A stretch of 64,000 bases of DNA, from NCBI RefSeq assembly GCF_009362735.1, contig NZ_WHNP01000001.1, positions 248,001-312,000 of the forward strand, read 5' to 3'. Shown one piece after another: positions 9,001-17,041 of the stretch. The number at the start of each line of letters is the position of its first letter. The stretch's first letter is position 1. This stretch comes from Paraburkholderia franconis (lineage in GTDB: Bacteria; Pseudomonadota; Gammaproteobacteria; Burkholderiales; Burkholderiaceae). Under the pieces are notes generated by a model that saw only the letters and a list, made by a program, of their open reading frames with translations, was not told the origin of the DNA and ran no database searches. The translations under genes and the position numbers were made by a program.

Positions 9001-9034
9001 AAAGGCGGCATTCACGAAGAATGACCGCCTTTTT
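9001..9034 (+). terminator. orphan rho-independent terminator
   Basis: AAAGGCGG (9001-9008) pairs with CCGCCTTT (9025-9032), extended by CATTC/GAATG (one bulged A), five-base loop, followed by T5 (9030-9034). It is a textbook plus-strand intrinsic terminator, but no annotated plus-strand gene lies in the 1.9 kb upstream, where the neighbour is the minus-strand porin. Confidence 0.75.
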
Positions 9035-9063
9035 CAGGCATTTAAACATTTTCCCAATCGATG

Positions 9064-9255
9064 TCACTTGCCGAGTTCATGGCCGATGATCCCGCCTGCG
9101 ACCGCACCGCCGACAGTGCCCGCTGTGCTGTGCGTCGTCTCGTGGCCCACATATCCGCCCGCCGCCGCGCCGCCCAGGGTGCACCCCGCCGCGAGCGGCA
9201 AGCATGCCGCCGCGGCGGCCGCGACGCGGAGCAGGACCGTATAGCACTTCAACAT
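9064..9255 (-). CDS. small glycine-zipper lipoprotein
   Basis: A 63-aa outer-membrane-type lipoprotein. It starts with MLKCYTVLLRVAAAAAACL, has a probable lipobox LAAGC, then a glycine-zipper/2TM stretch (GGAAAGGYVGHE... GGAVAGGIIGHELGK). Related small proteins (OsmB, 17-kDa-antigen-like) are envelope-stress associated. AGGGG lies seven bases before ATG 9255, which I prefer over the ATG at 9270. It is divergent from the YCII/ECF locus. Confidence 0.75.
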   Translation of the reverse strand: MLKCYTVLLRVAAAAAACLPLAAGCTLGGAAAGGYVGHETTHSTAGTVGGAVAGGIIGHELGK

Positions 9256-9486
9256 GTCGTACCCCTGCATGATCCAACGTACCTTAGGGCCGCAAGCGCC
9301 GTGCCAATTCTGTCAGCGGAATGCCCATTCGCACGCAGCAGACGTTCCCAGGCGCGCCGTCACTTTGCTAGACTGCCTTCGCCAGCAGAACCAGCACTGG
9401 CGCCATCGTCCGCCGCGCCAACCCGTCCCACGAAGTACGGCATCCCTCGAACGCAGCGGTCCCGACAACCGGAAATCGGAGTCCTC

Positions 9487-9843
9487 ATGTCTTACATGCT
9501 GCTCATCGTCGAACCAACGGAACAACGTGAAGAGCGCGGCGAAGTCGCGGGCCGCGCCGTTTACGACCGCATGCTGAAATACCGCGCGGACCTGCAGTCG
9601 CGCGGCCAGCTGATCGCCGCTGAATCGCTATCCAGCGTCAACAAGGGCGTGCGCCTCGAAAAGCGCGACGGGCAAACGCGCCTGATCGATGGCCCGTTTG
9701 CCGAAGCGAAGGAAATGGTCGGCGGATTCTTTCTGCTGAACGTCGATACCTATGACGAAGCGCTCGCGCTCGCGAACGAATGCCCGGCTGCCGAGTGGTG
9801 CACGATCGAGATCCGCAAGGTCGCGCCGTGCTACGACTACTAG
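9487..9843 (+). CDS. YCII/DGPF-domain protein (first copy)
   Basis: A 118-aa ferredoxin-like-fold protein of the YCII-related family. It shows the YMLLIVEP N-terminal strand, the diagnostic LIDGPFAEAKEMVGGFFLL motif and EALALANECP. Proteins with the DGPF motif are the hallmark partners of ECF42 sigma factors, one of which lies 1 kb downstream in the same direction. The biochemical role of this family is unsettled. A CGGAG precedes the start. Confidence 0.88.
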   Translation: MSYMLLIVEPTEQREERGEVAGRAVYDRMLKYRADLQSRGQLIAAESLSSVNKGVRLEKRDGQTRLIDGPFAEAKEMVGGFFLLNVDTYDEALALANECPAAEWCTIEIRKVAPCYDY

Positions 9844-9984
9844 CCGAACGCTAGCCGGACAAGCATGCCCAGCCCGCAGCGAGGGTTTTCCCTGGTGTCG
9901 GCGTATGTCGATTGGACCGCGCGCCGCTCGTCGTGGAAGTAAGAAGCCGCCAAGGGCTTCCGTCACGACCCAGGAGAGATGGCG

Positions 9985-10398
9985 ATGCGATTCATGATCA
10001 TGGTGAAGGCCACCGCGGACAGCGAAGCCGGCAAGATGCCGGAAGAAGAACTGATTGCGTCGATGGCGACGTACCACGAAGAACTGCAGAAGGCGGGCGT
10101 ACTGCTCGATGCGTCCGGCTTGCAGCCCAGTTCGAAGGGTTGGCGCGTGCGCTATTCGGGCGGCAAGCGCAACGTGATCGACGGCCCGTTCGCCGAAACC
10201 AGGGAATTGCTCGCGGGCTACACCGTGATCCAGGTGCGCTCGCGCGAAGAAGCGATGGAATGGGCGCGACGCTTCCCCGCGCCGTTCGGCGAGCAGGCGG
10301 ACGGCGAAATCGAAGTGCGTCAGATGTACGACCTCGACGACTTCGAGCCGAGCCAGGCGATGGACCGCTTTCGCAACATCGAAGGCGCAAATCACTGA
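9985..10398 (+). CDS. YCII/DGPF-domain protein (second copy)
   Basis: A 137-aa paralogue of the upstream gene with the same fold and the VIDGPFAETRELLAGY motif, plus a C-terminal extension (EVRQMYDLDDFEPSQAM) typical of the DGPF subgroup encoded next to ECF42 sigma factors. An AGGAG sits eight bases before ATG 9985; the ATG at 9979 is only two to three bases from it and so less likely. Probably co-transcribed with the VOC and sigma genes that follow. Confidence 0.88.
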   Translation: MRFMIMVKATADSEAGKMPEEELIASMATYHEELQKAGVLLDASGLQPSSKGWRVRYSGGKRNVIDGPFAETRELLAGYTVIQVRSREEAMEWARRFPAPFGEQADGEIEVRQMYDLDDFEPSQAMDRFRNIEGANH

Positions 10399-10469
10399 AT
10401 TCGCGCGTGGCCGAAGCGAGCTGCGCGCGATCCGCACCCGCCCATTCCACACAATACGGACGAAACATC

Positions 10470-10889
10470 ATGCACAAGCAAATCTACGTGAACCTGGCCG
10501 TGAGCAGCGTCGAGAAGTCGAAAGCCTTCTTCTCGCAACTCGGCTTCACGTTCGAACCGAAATTCACCAATGAGCAGGCGGCCTGCATGGTGATCGGCGA
10601 AAACATCTACGCGATGCTGCTCGCGAAGGACTTCTTCCAGACCTTCACGAACAAGACGCTGTGCAATCCGAAGGAGAGCACGGAGGCGCTCGTCTGCATT
10701 TCGTGCGACAGCCGCGCACACGTCGACGAGCTGGTTGCGAAGGCGCGGGCGGCGGGCGGCTTGGTGCCGCGCGCGCCGCAGGACCATGGCTTCATGTACG
10801 GACACGGCTTCGAGGACATCGACGGGCACATCTGGGAACTGGTGTACATGGACCCGAACGCCGTGATGCCGTCGGCCGACGCTTCCTGA
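10470..10889 (+). CDS. VOC (glyoxalase/bleomycin-resistance) family protein
   Basis: A 139-aa single-chain VOC protein. Paired beta-alpha-beta-beta-beta modules are visible (IYVNLAVSSVEKSKAFFSQL and the C-terminal GHGFEDIDGHIWELVYMDP). The terminal E of WELVYMDP is the usual metal ligand position. It lies between the DGPF genes and the ECF42 sigma gene, and its stop is eight bases before the proposed sigma GTG start, so it is probably part of the same operon. The substrate is unknown. Confidence 0.87.
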   Translation: MHKQIYVNLAVSSVEKSKAFFSQLGFTFEPKFTNEQAACMVIGENIYAMLLAKDFFQTFTNKTLCNPKESTEALVCISCDSRAHVDELVAKARAAGGLVPRAPQDHGFMYGHGFEDIDGHIWELVYMDPNAVMPSADAS

Positions 10890-10897
10890 GGCCGGCC

Positions 10898-12190
10898 GTG
10901 ACGACGGCTGCGACTCACCGTGCGATCGAGGCAGTCTGGCGGATCGAATCCGCGAAGGTCATCGCTCATGTCGCGCGAATCGTGCGGGATGTGGGCGTGG
11001 CCGAGGAACTGGCGCAGGACGCGCTGGTCGCCGCGCTCGAAACGTGGCCCGACGCGGGCGTGCCCAACAATCCCGGAGCGTGGCTGATGGCGACCGCGAA
11101 GAACCGCGCGCTCGACCGCTGGCGGCAGGATGCGCTGCATGCGCGCAAGCACGAGGAGCTCGGCGCGGACATGGACGCGATGGAGGCGCACGTCGTGCCG
11201 GATTTCGTCGATGCACTCGACGCCGCGCGCGCCGACGACATCGGCGACGATCTGCTGCGGCTCGTGTTCACCGCGTGTCACCCGGTGTTGTCGAAGGACG
11301 CGCGCGTCGCGCTCACGCTGCGCCTGCTTGGCGGCCTCACGACCGACGAAATCGCGCGCGCGTTTCTCGTGCCCGAGCCGACGATCGCGCAACGCATCGT
11401 GCGCGCGAAGAAGACGCTCGCGGCGGCGAAAGTGCCGTTCGAAGTGCCGCAGGTGAACGATCGCGCGGTGCGGCTCGCGTCGGTGCTCGAAGTGATCTAT
11501 CTGGTCTTCAACGAAGGCTACTCGGCGACGGCGGGCGACGACTGGATGCGTCCTTCGCTATGCGAAGAAGCGCTGCGTCTCGGGCGCGTGCTGGCCGGGC
11601 TGATGCCGGACGAAAGCGAAGTGCACGGCCTCGTCGCGCTGATGGAGATTCAGGCATCGCGCACGCATGCGCGCGTCGATGCCCAAGGGCGGCCCGTGCT
11701 GTTGCTCGATCAGGACCGCAGCCGCTGGGACCCGCTGCTGATCCGGCGCGGGCTCGCCGCGCTGGAACGCTCGGAGGCGCTCGACGGGATGAGCGGTCCG
11801 TACACGTTGCAGGCGGCGCTCGCCGCGTGTCACGCGCGCGCCCGCACGGCCGCCGATACCGACTGGACGCAGATCGTCGCGCTCTACGATGCGCTTGCCG
11901 AGGTCGCGCCGTCGCCCGTCGTCGAGCTGAATCGCGCCGTTGCCGTCGGCATGGCGTATGGGCCGATGGCGGCGCTGGAAATCGTCGATGGACTGGTGGG
12001 CGAACCGTCGCTGAAAAACTATCACTGGCTGCCGAGCGTGCGGGGCGACCTGCTCGCGAAGCTCGGCCGCAACGACGAAGCGCGCGCCGAGTTCGAACGC
12101 GCCGCTTCGATGACGCGCAATGCACGCGAACGTGAACTGCTGCTTGAACGCGCGCGTGAAATGAGCGGTGCGCATGGACGCATGCAGTAA
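10898..12190 (+). CDS. ECF42-type RNA polymerase sigma factor with C-terminal extension
   Basis: A sigma factor of about 430 aa, far longer than a classical ECF. Sigma2 (AHVARIVRDVGVAEELAQDA, then AWLMATAKNRALDRWRQ) and sigma4 (GLTTDEIARAFLVPEPTIAQ) are followed by a roughly 230-residue alpha-helical C-terminal domain (DUF6596/TPR-like) with NEGYSAT and ELNRAVAVGMAYGP. That architecture and the adjacent DGPF genes define ECF42, a group without a cognate anti-sigma and thought to be controlled by its own C-terminal extension. I chose GTG 10898; upstream translation is Arg/Gly-rich non-coding sequence. Confidence 0.9.
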   Translation: MTTAATHRAIEAVWRIESAKVIAHVARIVRDVGVAEELAQDALVAALETWPDAGVPNNPGAWLMATAKNRALDRWRQDALHARKHEELGADMDAMEAHVVPDFVDALDAARADDIGDDLLRLVFTACHPVLSKDARVALTLRLLGGLTTDEIARAFLVPEPTIAQRIVRAKKTLAAAKVPFEVPQVNDRAVRLASVLEVIYLVFNEGYSATAGDDWMRPSLCEEALRLGRVLAGLMPDESEVHGLVALMEIQASRTHARVDAQGRPVLLLDQDRSRWDPLLIRRGLAALERSEALDGMSGPYTLQAALAACHARARTAADTDWTQIVALYDALAEVAPSPVVELNRAVAVGMAYGPMAALEIVDGLVGEPSLKNYHWLPSVRGDLLAKLGRNDEARAEFERAASMTRNARERELLLERAREMSGAHGRMQ

Positions 12191-12375
12191 GCGCGCTTTT
12201 GTTGGCGTCGAGGCGCGGTTAGCCGGCGTGTCAGCTCGTGACGTGCGCGAGCATCGTGCGCACGAACGCAATCGCGTGCGTAAGCGCGCTTCGAGTCGGC
12301 GTCGGCGCTTCGGCTAGCCGGCGCGTCAACTCGTCACGTGCGCAAGCACCGTGCGGACGAACGGAATCGCGTGCT
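12187..12375. repeat. imperfect tandem duplication, about 95 bp per unit
   Basis: Unit 1 (about 12187-12279) and unit 2 (about 12280-12375) both start GTAAGCGCGCTT and continue through a TAGCCGGCG block to GAACGnAATCGCGTG. The best aligned core, 12231-12279 against 12326-12374, differs at six of 49 positions. Unit 2 encodes the last 15 or so residues of the minus-strand XapX protein; unit 1 is a second copy of that 3' end and also contains the ECF sigma stop codon. Confidence 0.75.
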
Positions 12376-12502
12376 CGCCCGCGACCATGCCTAGCAAGCC
12401 GATCAGCGCGACGATGGGCGGCGCGGGCGATTTCACGTCGATGACGTTGTACAGCAGCCCCACGGCAACGCCCGCCGCCAGCGACGCGATACAAGCCTTC
12501 AT
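12326..12502 (-). CDS. XapX domain-containing small membrane protein
   Basis: A 58-aa protein beginning MKACIASLAAGVAVGLLYN and ending VRTVLAHVTS. The motif of a first hydrophobic helix, then VKSPAPPIVALIGLLGM and a second helix, identifies the XapX family, short two-helix inner-membrane proteins of unknown function. The start follows CCGGAG at normal spacing. It is easily missed because of its length. Its 3' end is duplicated immediately downstream. Confidence 0.82.
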   Translation of the reverse strand: MKACIASLAAGVAVGLLYNVIDVKSPAPPIVALIGLLGMVAGEHAIPFVRTVLAHVTS

Positions 12503-12530
12503 ATGGGTCTCCGGAAGTAGTGCCGTTGCA

Positions 12531-13487
12531 TCACATCGCGATGACCACGCGCCCGCGCGTGCCGCCCGCGACGGCAGCGTAAGCGTCGCGCGCCTGTTCC
12601 AGCGCGAAGGTCTGCGCGATCGAAGGCGCCTGCAATGCGCCGCTGTCGAACACGGAAGCCAGTTCCGTCATCATCCGCGCGGAGTCGGCGACGCTGAGCT
12701 TCGCGCTATCCGCGCCGAAGAGCTGCGTTTCGTTGTGGTAGAAGTCGATCAGGTCGAAGTCGACGCGCCGCTTGCCCGTCGCGCTGATCTCGACGACGCG
12801 GCCGCGCCATTTCGCGAGCTTGAGCGCCGTCTCGAACGCGACGCCGCCGACCGCGTCGTACACGACGTCCGCGCCGCCGAGTTCCTTGACGCGCTGCGCG
12901 GCGTTGTCGTCGATCGGCACGTAGTGGTCGATCAGACGGCCGGCGGGCGAGTCCGCATCGGGCTCGCGCCGATCGACGGCGATCACCCGGCAGCCGCGCG
13001 ACTTCGCGATTTGCACGACCGCGCCGCCAACGCCGCCGCTCGCGCCGACGACAGCGACCGTTTCGCCCGCGACCAGCTGCGCGTAATCGACGACGCCGAG
13101 CCACGCGACCACGAAGTTCACGCCGATCGCCGCCGCCTGTTCGTGCGTCAGCGAGTGAGGCTTGCGCGACAGCGCGGCGGCGGGAATCTTGATGAACTGC
13201 GCGTGCGTGCCGTCGCGCGTGAAGCCGATGTCGCCGCCCGTGCCCCACACGTCGGCGCCGACCCAGTCGGCCGGGCCTTCGACCACGACGCCGCTGAAGT
13301 CGCGCCCCGGAATGCGTGGCAGCGTGGTGTGTGCAAAGTGGCCGGAGAGATTCTTCACGTCGCTCGGATTCACCGAGGCCGCCTTCACTTGCACGATGGC
13401 GCTTTCGGCGTCGACGGCGGGCGTGGGGACATCGGCATAGTCGAGGACCTCGGGACCGCCAAAAGACTTGAACTGGATTGCTTTCAT
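12531..13487 (-). CDS. zinc-type alcohol dehydrogenase-like / quinone oxidoreductase (MDR family)
   Basis: A 318-aa medium-chain NADPH-dependent oxidoreductase. The GroES-like N-terminus (MKAIQFKSFGGPEVLDY, VNPSDVKNLSG) is followed by a Rossmann domain with VAVVGASGGVGGAVVQIAK. The structural zinc cysteines are absent, as in the quinone oxidoreductase branch, so it likely reduces quinones or enals with NADPH. AGGAGC precedes the ATG at 13487. It is separated from XapX by 28 bases on the same strand, so the two may share a transcript. Confidence 0.88.
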   Translation of the reverse strand: MKAIQFKSFGGPEVLDYADVPTPAVDAESAIVQVKAASVNPSDVKNLSGHFAHTTLPRIPGRDFSGVVVEGPADWVGADVWGTGGDIGFTRDGTHAQFIKIPAAALSRKPHSLTHEQAAAIGVNFVVAWLGVVDYAQLVAGETVAVVGASGGVGGAVVQIAKSRGCRVIAVDRREPDADSPAGRLIDHYVPIDDNAAQRVKELGGADVVYDAVGGVAFETALKLAKWRGRVVEISATGKRRVDFDLIDFYHNETQLFGADSAKLSVADSARMMTELASVFDSGALQAPSIAQTFALEQARDAYAAVAGGTRGRVVIAM

Positions 13488-13683
13488 TGCCGCTCCTGGA
13501 TGCTGTCGGATTCGGGGGATTCGCTTGCTGTGTCGCACGGGCGATACAGCACATGGCGGCAGTGTAGGTGACTGGCACGACGCCGTTCAGACAAGTGCTT
13601 TCGAATATCGGACAGACGGCGCTGGAGGCGGTATCGTCGAGCTTCGCTCATTCACTCACAACGATTCACCGGAAACGGACGCC

Positions 13684-14424
13684 ATGCGTGACGATGCCAG
13701 GCCAACGTTAGACCTGGTCGGCGTGGACGGTTGCAAGGGCGGCTGGTATGCCGTCATGCAGGACGCGCGGACGGGTGCGATCTCGGCGCGCATCTGCGCG
13801 TCGTTTGCCGATGTCCTCTCGTGGGCTATGGCGCCTGCCATCGTGGCCGTCGATATGCCGATCGGGCTGTCGTCGTCCGGCTATCGCGCGTGCGATGCCG
13901 AAGCGAGGAAGCGGCTCAAATGGCCGCGCAGCGCGTCAGTGTTCCAGACGCCCGTGCGTCAGGCGCTCAACGCGCAATCGTACCGGCACGCGTGCGACCT
14001 GAATCGCGAGGCCACGGGAAAAGGCATCTCGCGACAGGCCTTCAACATACTTCCCAAGATCGCCGACGTCGATCAAGCGTTGCGGGCAAGCGCGCGCGAT
14101 GCATCGCGTGTGTTCGAGGTTCATCCTGAGCTGGCCTTCATGCAGCTTCAGGCAGAGCAAGGCGGGGAGGAGGGTGGATTGATCGAAGGAAAGACGACGG
14201 CGGACGGGCATGCTCGAAGAAAGGCGTTGCTCGACCCCGTGTTCGGTACGGCACTGCAAGCCGCGCTCGATGAGCGCGTTTCGCGGCACGTGCAGAAAGA
14301 CGATGTGCTCGATGCGTTTGCCGTGCTGTGGAGCGCCCGGCGTATCGCGAAGGGCAGCGCGATCACGCTGCCCGACGAAGAACCACGCGACAGCGCCGGC
14401 CTGCCGATGGTCATTCGCTACTGA
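13684..14424 (+). CDS. DUF429 domain-containing protein
   Basis: A 246-aa protein with an RNase H-like-fold signature: VGVDGCKGGWYAV near the N-terminus, then VAVDMPIGLSSSGYRACD, RSASVFQTPVRQAL, VFEVHPELAFMQLQ and DVLDAFAVLWSA. The conserved acids (VDG, VDMP, EVHPE, DVLDA) form the presumed active site of a predicted nuclease; no reaction has been established that I can cite. It is monocistronic in appearance. Confidence 0.85.
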   Translation: MRDDARPTLDLVGVDGCKGGWYAVMQDARTGAISARICASFADVLSWAMAPAIVAVDMPIGLSSSGYRACDAEARKRLKWPRSASVFQTPVRQALNAQSYRHACDLNREATGKGISRQAFNILPKIADVDQALRASARDASRVFEVHPELAFMQLQAEQGGEEGGLIEGKTTADGHARRKALLDPVFGTALQAALDERVSRHVQKDDVLDAFAVLWSARRIAKGSAITLPDEEPRDSAGLPMVIRY

Positions 14425-14503
14425 CTTCGCCTTGCGCCGGCGCGAAAGCCCGCGCTATCGCCGCGACGCATGCGCAGCACCATGAGCGCCGCGACGAACG
14501 CCG

Positions 14504-14797
14504 TTACTCCGCGCCGCGCACGATGCGCAAGTCGCGCTCGACGGCATTGCCGAGCGCAGCCAGCGCTTTTTTGTACGCTTCGCTGTCGTAGGCTGCGACT
14601 GCCTGCTCGTACGTCGGAAACTCGATGACGACGGTCCGTTCCTTCAAGCCCTGTTCGCGCACTTCATCGGCGGCGCCGCGCACGATGAACTTGCCGCCCG
14701 CGGCTGTAATGGCGGGCGCCGCGAGCTGCGCATAGGCGGCCAGCGCCGATGCGTCGTTCGTCTTGCGGTAGACCGTGACCCAGTATCCCTTGCTCAT
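14504..14797 (-). CDS. DUF1330 domain-containing protein
   Basis: A 97-aa dimeric ferredoxin-like-fold protein. It starts MSKGYWVTVYRKTND and contains AGGKFIVRGA, RTVVIEFPTYEQAVAAYDSE and the closing RDLRIVRGAE, all typical of DUF1330. The function is unknown. GAGG lies eight bases upstream of ATG 14797; an ATG 15 bases further upstream is less well placed. It lies downstream of the AraC regulator on the same strand. Confidence 0.87.
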   Translation of the reverse strand: MSKGYWVTVYRKTNDASALAAYAQLAAPAITAAGGKFIVRGAADEVREQGLKERTVVIEFPTYEQAVAAYDSEAYKKALAALGNAVERDLRIVRGAE

Positions 14798-14950
14798 TTC
14801 ACGTTTCCTCATGTTTAAGGTTTGGCCGTAGCGGCGACCGGCATCCGTCCGCCCGCGCCGCCGACGCTCCCGAATTCTCGCTCAACAGCGGCGAGCGCGC
14901 TTGCCGAACCTGCGCGCTTGTGCCCCGCACCGCAAAGAAGCACCGAAGCG

Positions 14951-15754
14951 TCAGGGCTTCGCCATGGCCGATCCGGCAAGCGTCGCGTGCGGATCGAAGT
15001 CGGTCGGTGGCGCGCCGAGTTCGCGGCGGAACATATCGCTGAAGCTGCTCGGCAGATAGCCGAGCGAGCGCGCGATGCTGCCGACGGCACGCCCTTCCGC
15101 GCGCCCCGACACCGCGACGGCCAGTTGCACCTGCCTGCGCCATTCCGCGAATCCGACGCCCAGTTCGCGCGTGAACAGCCGCGCGAGCGTCCGCACGCTC
15201 GCGCCCACGGACGCCGCGTGCTGCTCGAAGCTGATCGCATTCGACGGATTGTCGATCACCGCGCGGCACAGCGCGTCGAGCCTGCGGTCCGATGCATCGG
15301 GCAGCGGAATGCGCAGCGACGAACGCGGCGCATGCGCGAGCTCGAGCATCGCGAGCCGGTACGCGGTGCCCAGATAGTCGTCGTCGCGCGCGCGCGCCTG
15401 TTCGTGTTCGGCGATCGACGTGATCAGCTCGCGCAACAGGCCGTTGATTTCGAACACATCGCTGCGCGCGCTCAGATGGCCGATGCTTCGCTCTTGCAGA
15501 TACAGGTTGCGCATCTCGACATCGCTCATCATGTGGATCGAGTGCTCGGTGCCCGCGGGCAGCCAGACGGCGCGCTGCGGCGGAACGACGAGCGCCTCGC
15601 GCCCGACCTCGACCCACATCACGCCCGAGACGGCATACAGCACCTGCGCCCACGTATGCGAATGCGGGTCGATGTGTAGCCCGCGCGGATAGCGCCGCGC
15701 GAGCGAGTGACCTTCGGCGTCATCGTGTAACGCGGGCGGACGGGCTTGCGGCAT
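14951..15754 (-). CDS. AraC family transcriptional regulator with cupin sensor
   Basis: A 267-aa regulator. The N-terminal cupin domain (LHIDPHSHTWAQVLYAVSGVM, WLPAGTEHSIHM) is followed by a C-terminal double helix-turn-helix (SVRTLARLFTRELGVGFAEW, then RSLGYLPSSFSDMFRRELG). This is the common NimR/YdeC-like one-component layout. Its stop lies three bases after that of the upstream membrane-protein gene region, so it could be read through from 15758-16240. The target is unknown. Confidence 0.88.
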   Translation of the reverse strand: MPQARPPALHDDAEGHSLARRYPRGLHIDPHSHTWAQVLYAVSGVMWVEVGREALVVPPQRAVWLPAGTEHSIHMMSDVEMRNLYLQERSIGHLSARSDVFEINGLLRELITSIAEHEQARARDDDYLGTAYRLAMLELAHAPRSSLRIPLPDASDRRLDALCRAVIDNPSNAISFEQHAASVGASVRTLARLFTRELGVGFAEWRRQVQLAVAVSGRAEGRAVGSIARSLGYLPSSFSDMFRRELGAPPTDFDPHATLAGSAMAKP

Positions 15755-15757
15755 CGA

Positions 15758-16240
15758 TCACGGCTCTTTTGTCTGGCGCCGGGCGCTGTCGTTATTGCGG
15801 CGGCTGCCTTCGTCATCGTCGTCGCTTTCGTCGATGAACGGCGAGTCAGTATCGACGCCGCCCGAGCGCAGCGCGTTGCGCGCGTCTTCGGCAAGTTGCT
15901 CGTAGCGCCGGCGAAAACGCGTGAGCTCCTTTTCGTTCAGCTCTTCCAGATCGAGCAGCGCATTGTGCGCGCCGTCGAGCGCGCGGATCAGCTCGTCGAG
16001 CTTGATCTGCATCGCGGCCGTGTCGCGGTTTTGCGTGTTCTGGATCAGGAACACCATCAGGAAGGTGACGATCGTCGTCGACGTGTTGATCACCAGTTGC
16101 CAGGTATCGCTGAAATGGAACATCGGCCCGCTGATGGCCCAGACGATGACGAGCGCGACCGCGATCACGAACGTCGCGGGCTTTCCCGCCATCGAGGAAA
16201 GACTCGTCGAGAACTTCGAGAACCAGTCGTTGTTCGTCAC
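15758..16240 (-). CDS. low-affinity iron permease family (Fet4-like) membrane protein
   Basis: A 160-aa inner-membrane protein of the PF04120 family. Two helices are visible (FVIAVALVIVWAISGPMFHF and LVINTSTTIVTFLMVFLIQN), followed by the family motif NTQNRDTAAMQIKLDELIRA and an acidic, disordered tail. Despite the name, bacterial members have no demonstrated iron transport. I choose GTG 16240 (TNNDWFSKF), because AGGAG sits seven bases upstream; ATG 16366 would add an Arg/Pro-rich leader. Confidence 0.83.
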   Translation of the reverse strand: MTNNDWFSKFSTSLSSMAGKPATFVIAVALVIVWAISGPMFHFSDTWQLVINTSTTIVTFLMVFLIQNTQNRDTAAMQIKLDELIRALDGAHNALLDLEELNEKELTRFRRRYEQLAEDARNALRSGGVDTDSPFIDESDDDDEGSRRNNDSARRQTKEP

Positions 16241-16417
16241 TCGCGTCTCCTGTTGCGTGAAGGTCACTCTTGACGATACCCATTCCCCGGCGCTCGCGCC
16301 ACCAGGCGGCCGCGCCGAAAAAATCGCACGGAATCCGCGACGGATTTTCCGCGCCCACGCGTTCAAGCACTGAGCCGGACGATTTTCTGACCGGCAACCG
16401 AATCAAGGGAGAACGCA

Positions 16418-16717
16418 ATGAACACGAAGAAATTCTTGTGCCTGCTGACGGCGGCCGTGCTCGCGCTGAGCGCTTCGGCGGCATTCGCGCAGGTAATCGT
16501 CGCGCCGATGGCGCCGCCCCCGCCGCGCGCCGAGATCGTGCCGCCGCCGCGCGCAGGCTACGCGTGGGACCCGGGCCATTGGCGCTGGGCTCATGGCCGC
16601 TACGTTTGGGTGCCGGGGCATTGGCAGGGCGTGCGGGTGGGCTATCGCTGGGTGCCGGGACACTGGATTGCGCGCGGTCCCGACTGGCGATGGGTGGCAG
16701 GACACTGGGCGCTTTGA
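16418..16717 (+). CDS. YXWGXW repeat-containing secreted protein
   Basis: A 99-aa exported protein with signal peptide (MNTKKFLCLLTAAVLALSAS, cleavage near AFA-Q), a proline-rich linker (APPPPRAEIVPPPR) and four consecutive aromatic repeats: WDPGHWRW, WVPGHWQG, WVPGHWIA and WVAGHWAL. The function is unknown; the repeats suggest cell-wall or polysaccharide contact (inference). A second family member lies 5 kb away at 21498. The start follows a GGGAGAACGC site. Confidence 0.85.
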   Translation: MNTKKFLCLLTAAVLALSASAAFAQVIVAPMAPPPPRAEIVPPPRAGYAWDPGHWRWAHGRYVWVPGHWQGVRVGYRWVPGHWIARGPDWRWVAGHWAL

Positions 16718-16754
16718 TCAGGCGGTAATGCTTGCGTCGAGCAGGGAGCAGATC

Positions 16755-16859
16755 ATGAAAAGTCGGCTATTGCCGGTATTGCTTACCGTGACGCTGGCGG
16801 GTTGTGTGGTGGTGCCGGCGCGGCCTTATACGTGGCGGCCGGCCGTCGTCGTGTATTGA
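16755..16859 (+). CDS. very small lipoprotein (34 aa)
   Basis: It reads MKSRLLPVLLTVTLAGCVVV then PARPYTWRPAVVVY. The lipobox LAGC is perfect and the mature peptide would be only about 18 residues. GGGAGCAG precedes the ATG. It follows the YXWGXW gene by 37 bases and probably shares its transcript. Similar micro-lipoproteins ending in Pro/Tyr-rich tails are common in this group and uncharacterised. Confidence 0.65.
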   Translation: MKSRLLPVLLTVTLAGCVVVPARPYTWRPAVVVY

Positions 16860-17041
16860 TCGGATCGTCGAGCGGATGCGGGCGTCCCGCGTATATGCCG
16901 CGAAAGGCGCACATGCTAGGGTTCGCTGCGTCCATACGGTCCATGCAAAGTCACCCATGACACGGAGCGACGGCAAGTGACAGAACGTCTTGTCGCGAGA
17001 GATTCCGCGCGGCGTGCGCGGCGCGAGCGGAGCGGCGCGCG

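Noticed and set aside
12231..12494. An 87-codon frame overlapping XapX
   Set aside because: It shares only the duplicated tail with XapX; its N-terminal part is an out-of-frame Arg-rich translation of the real gene.
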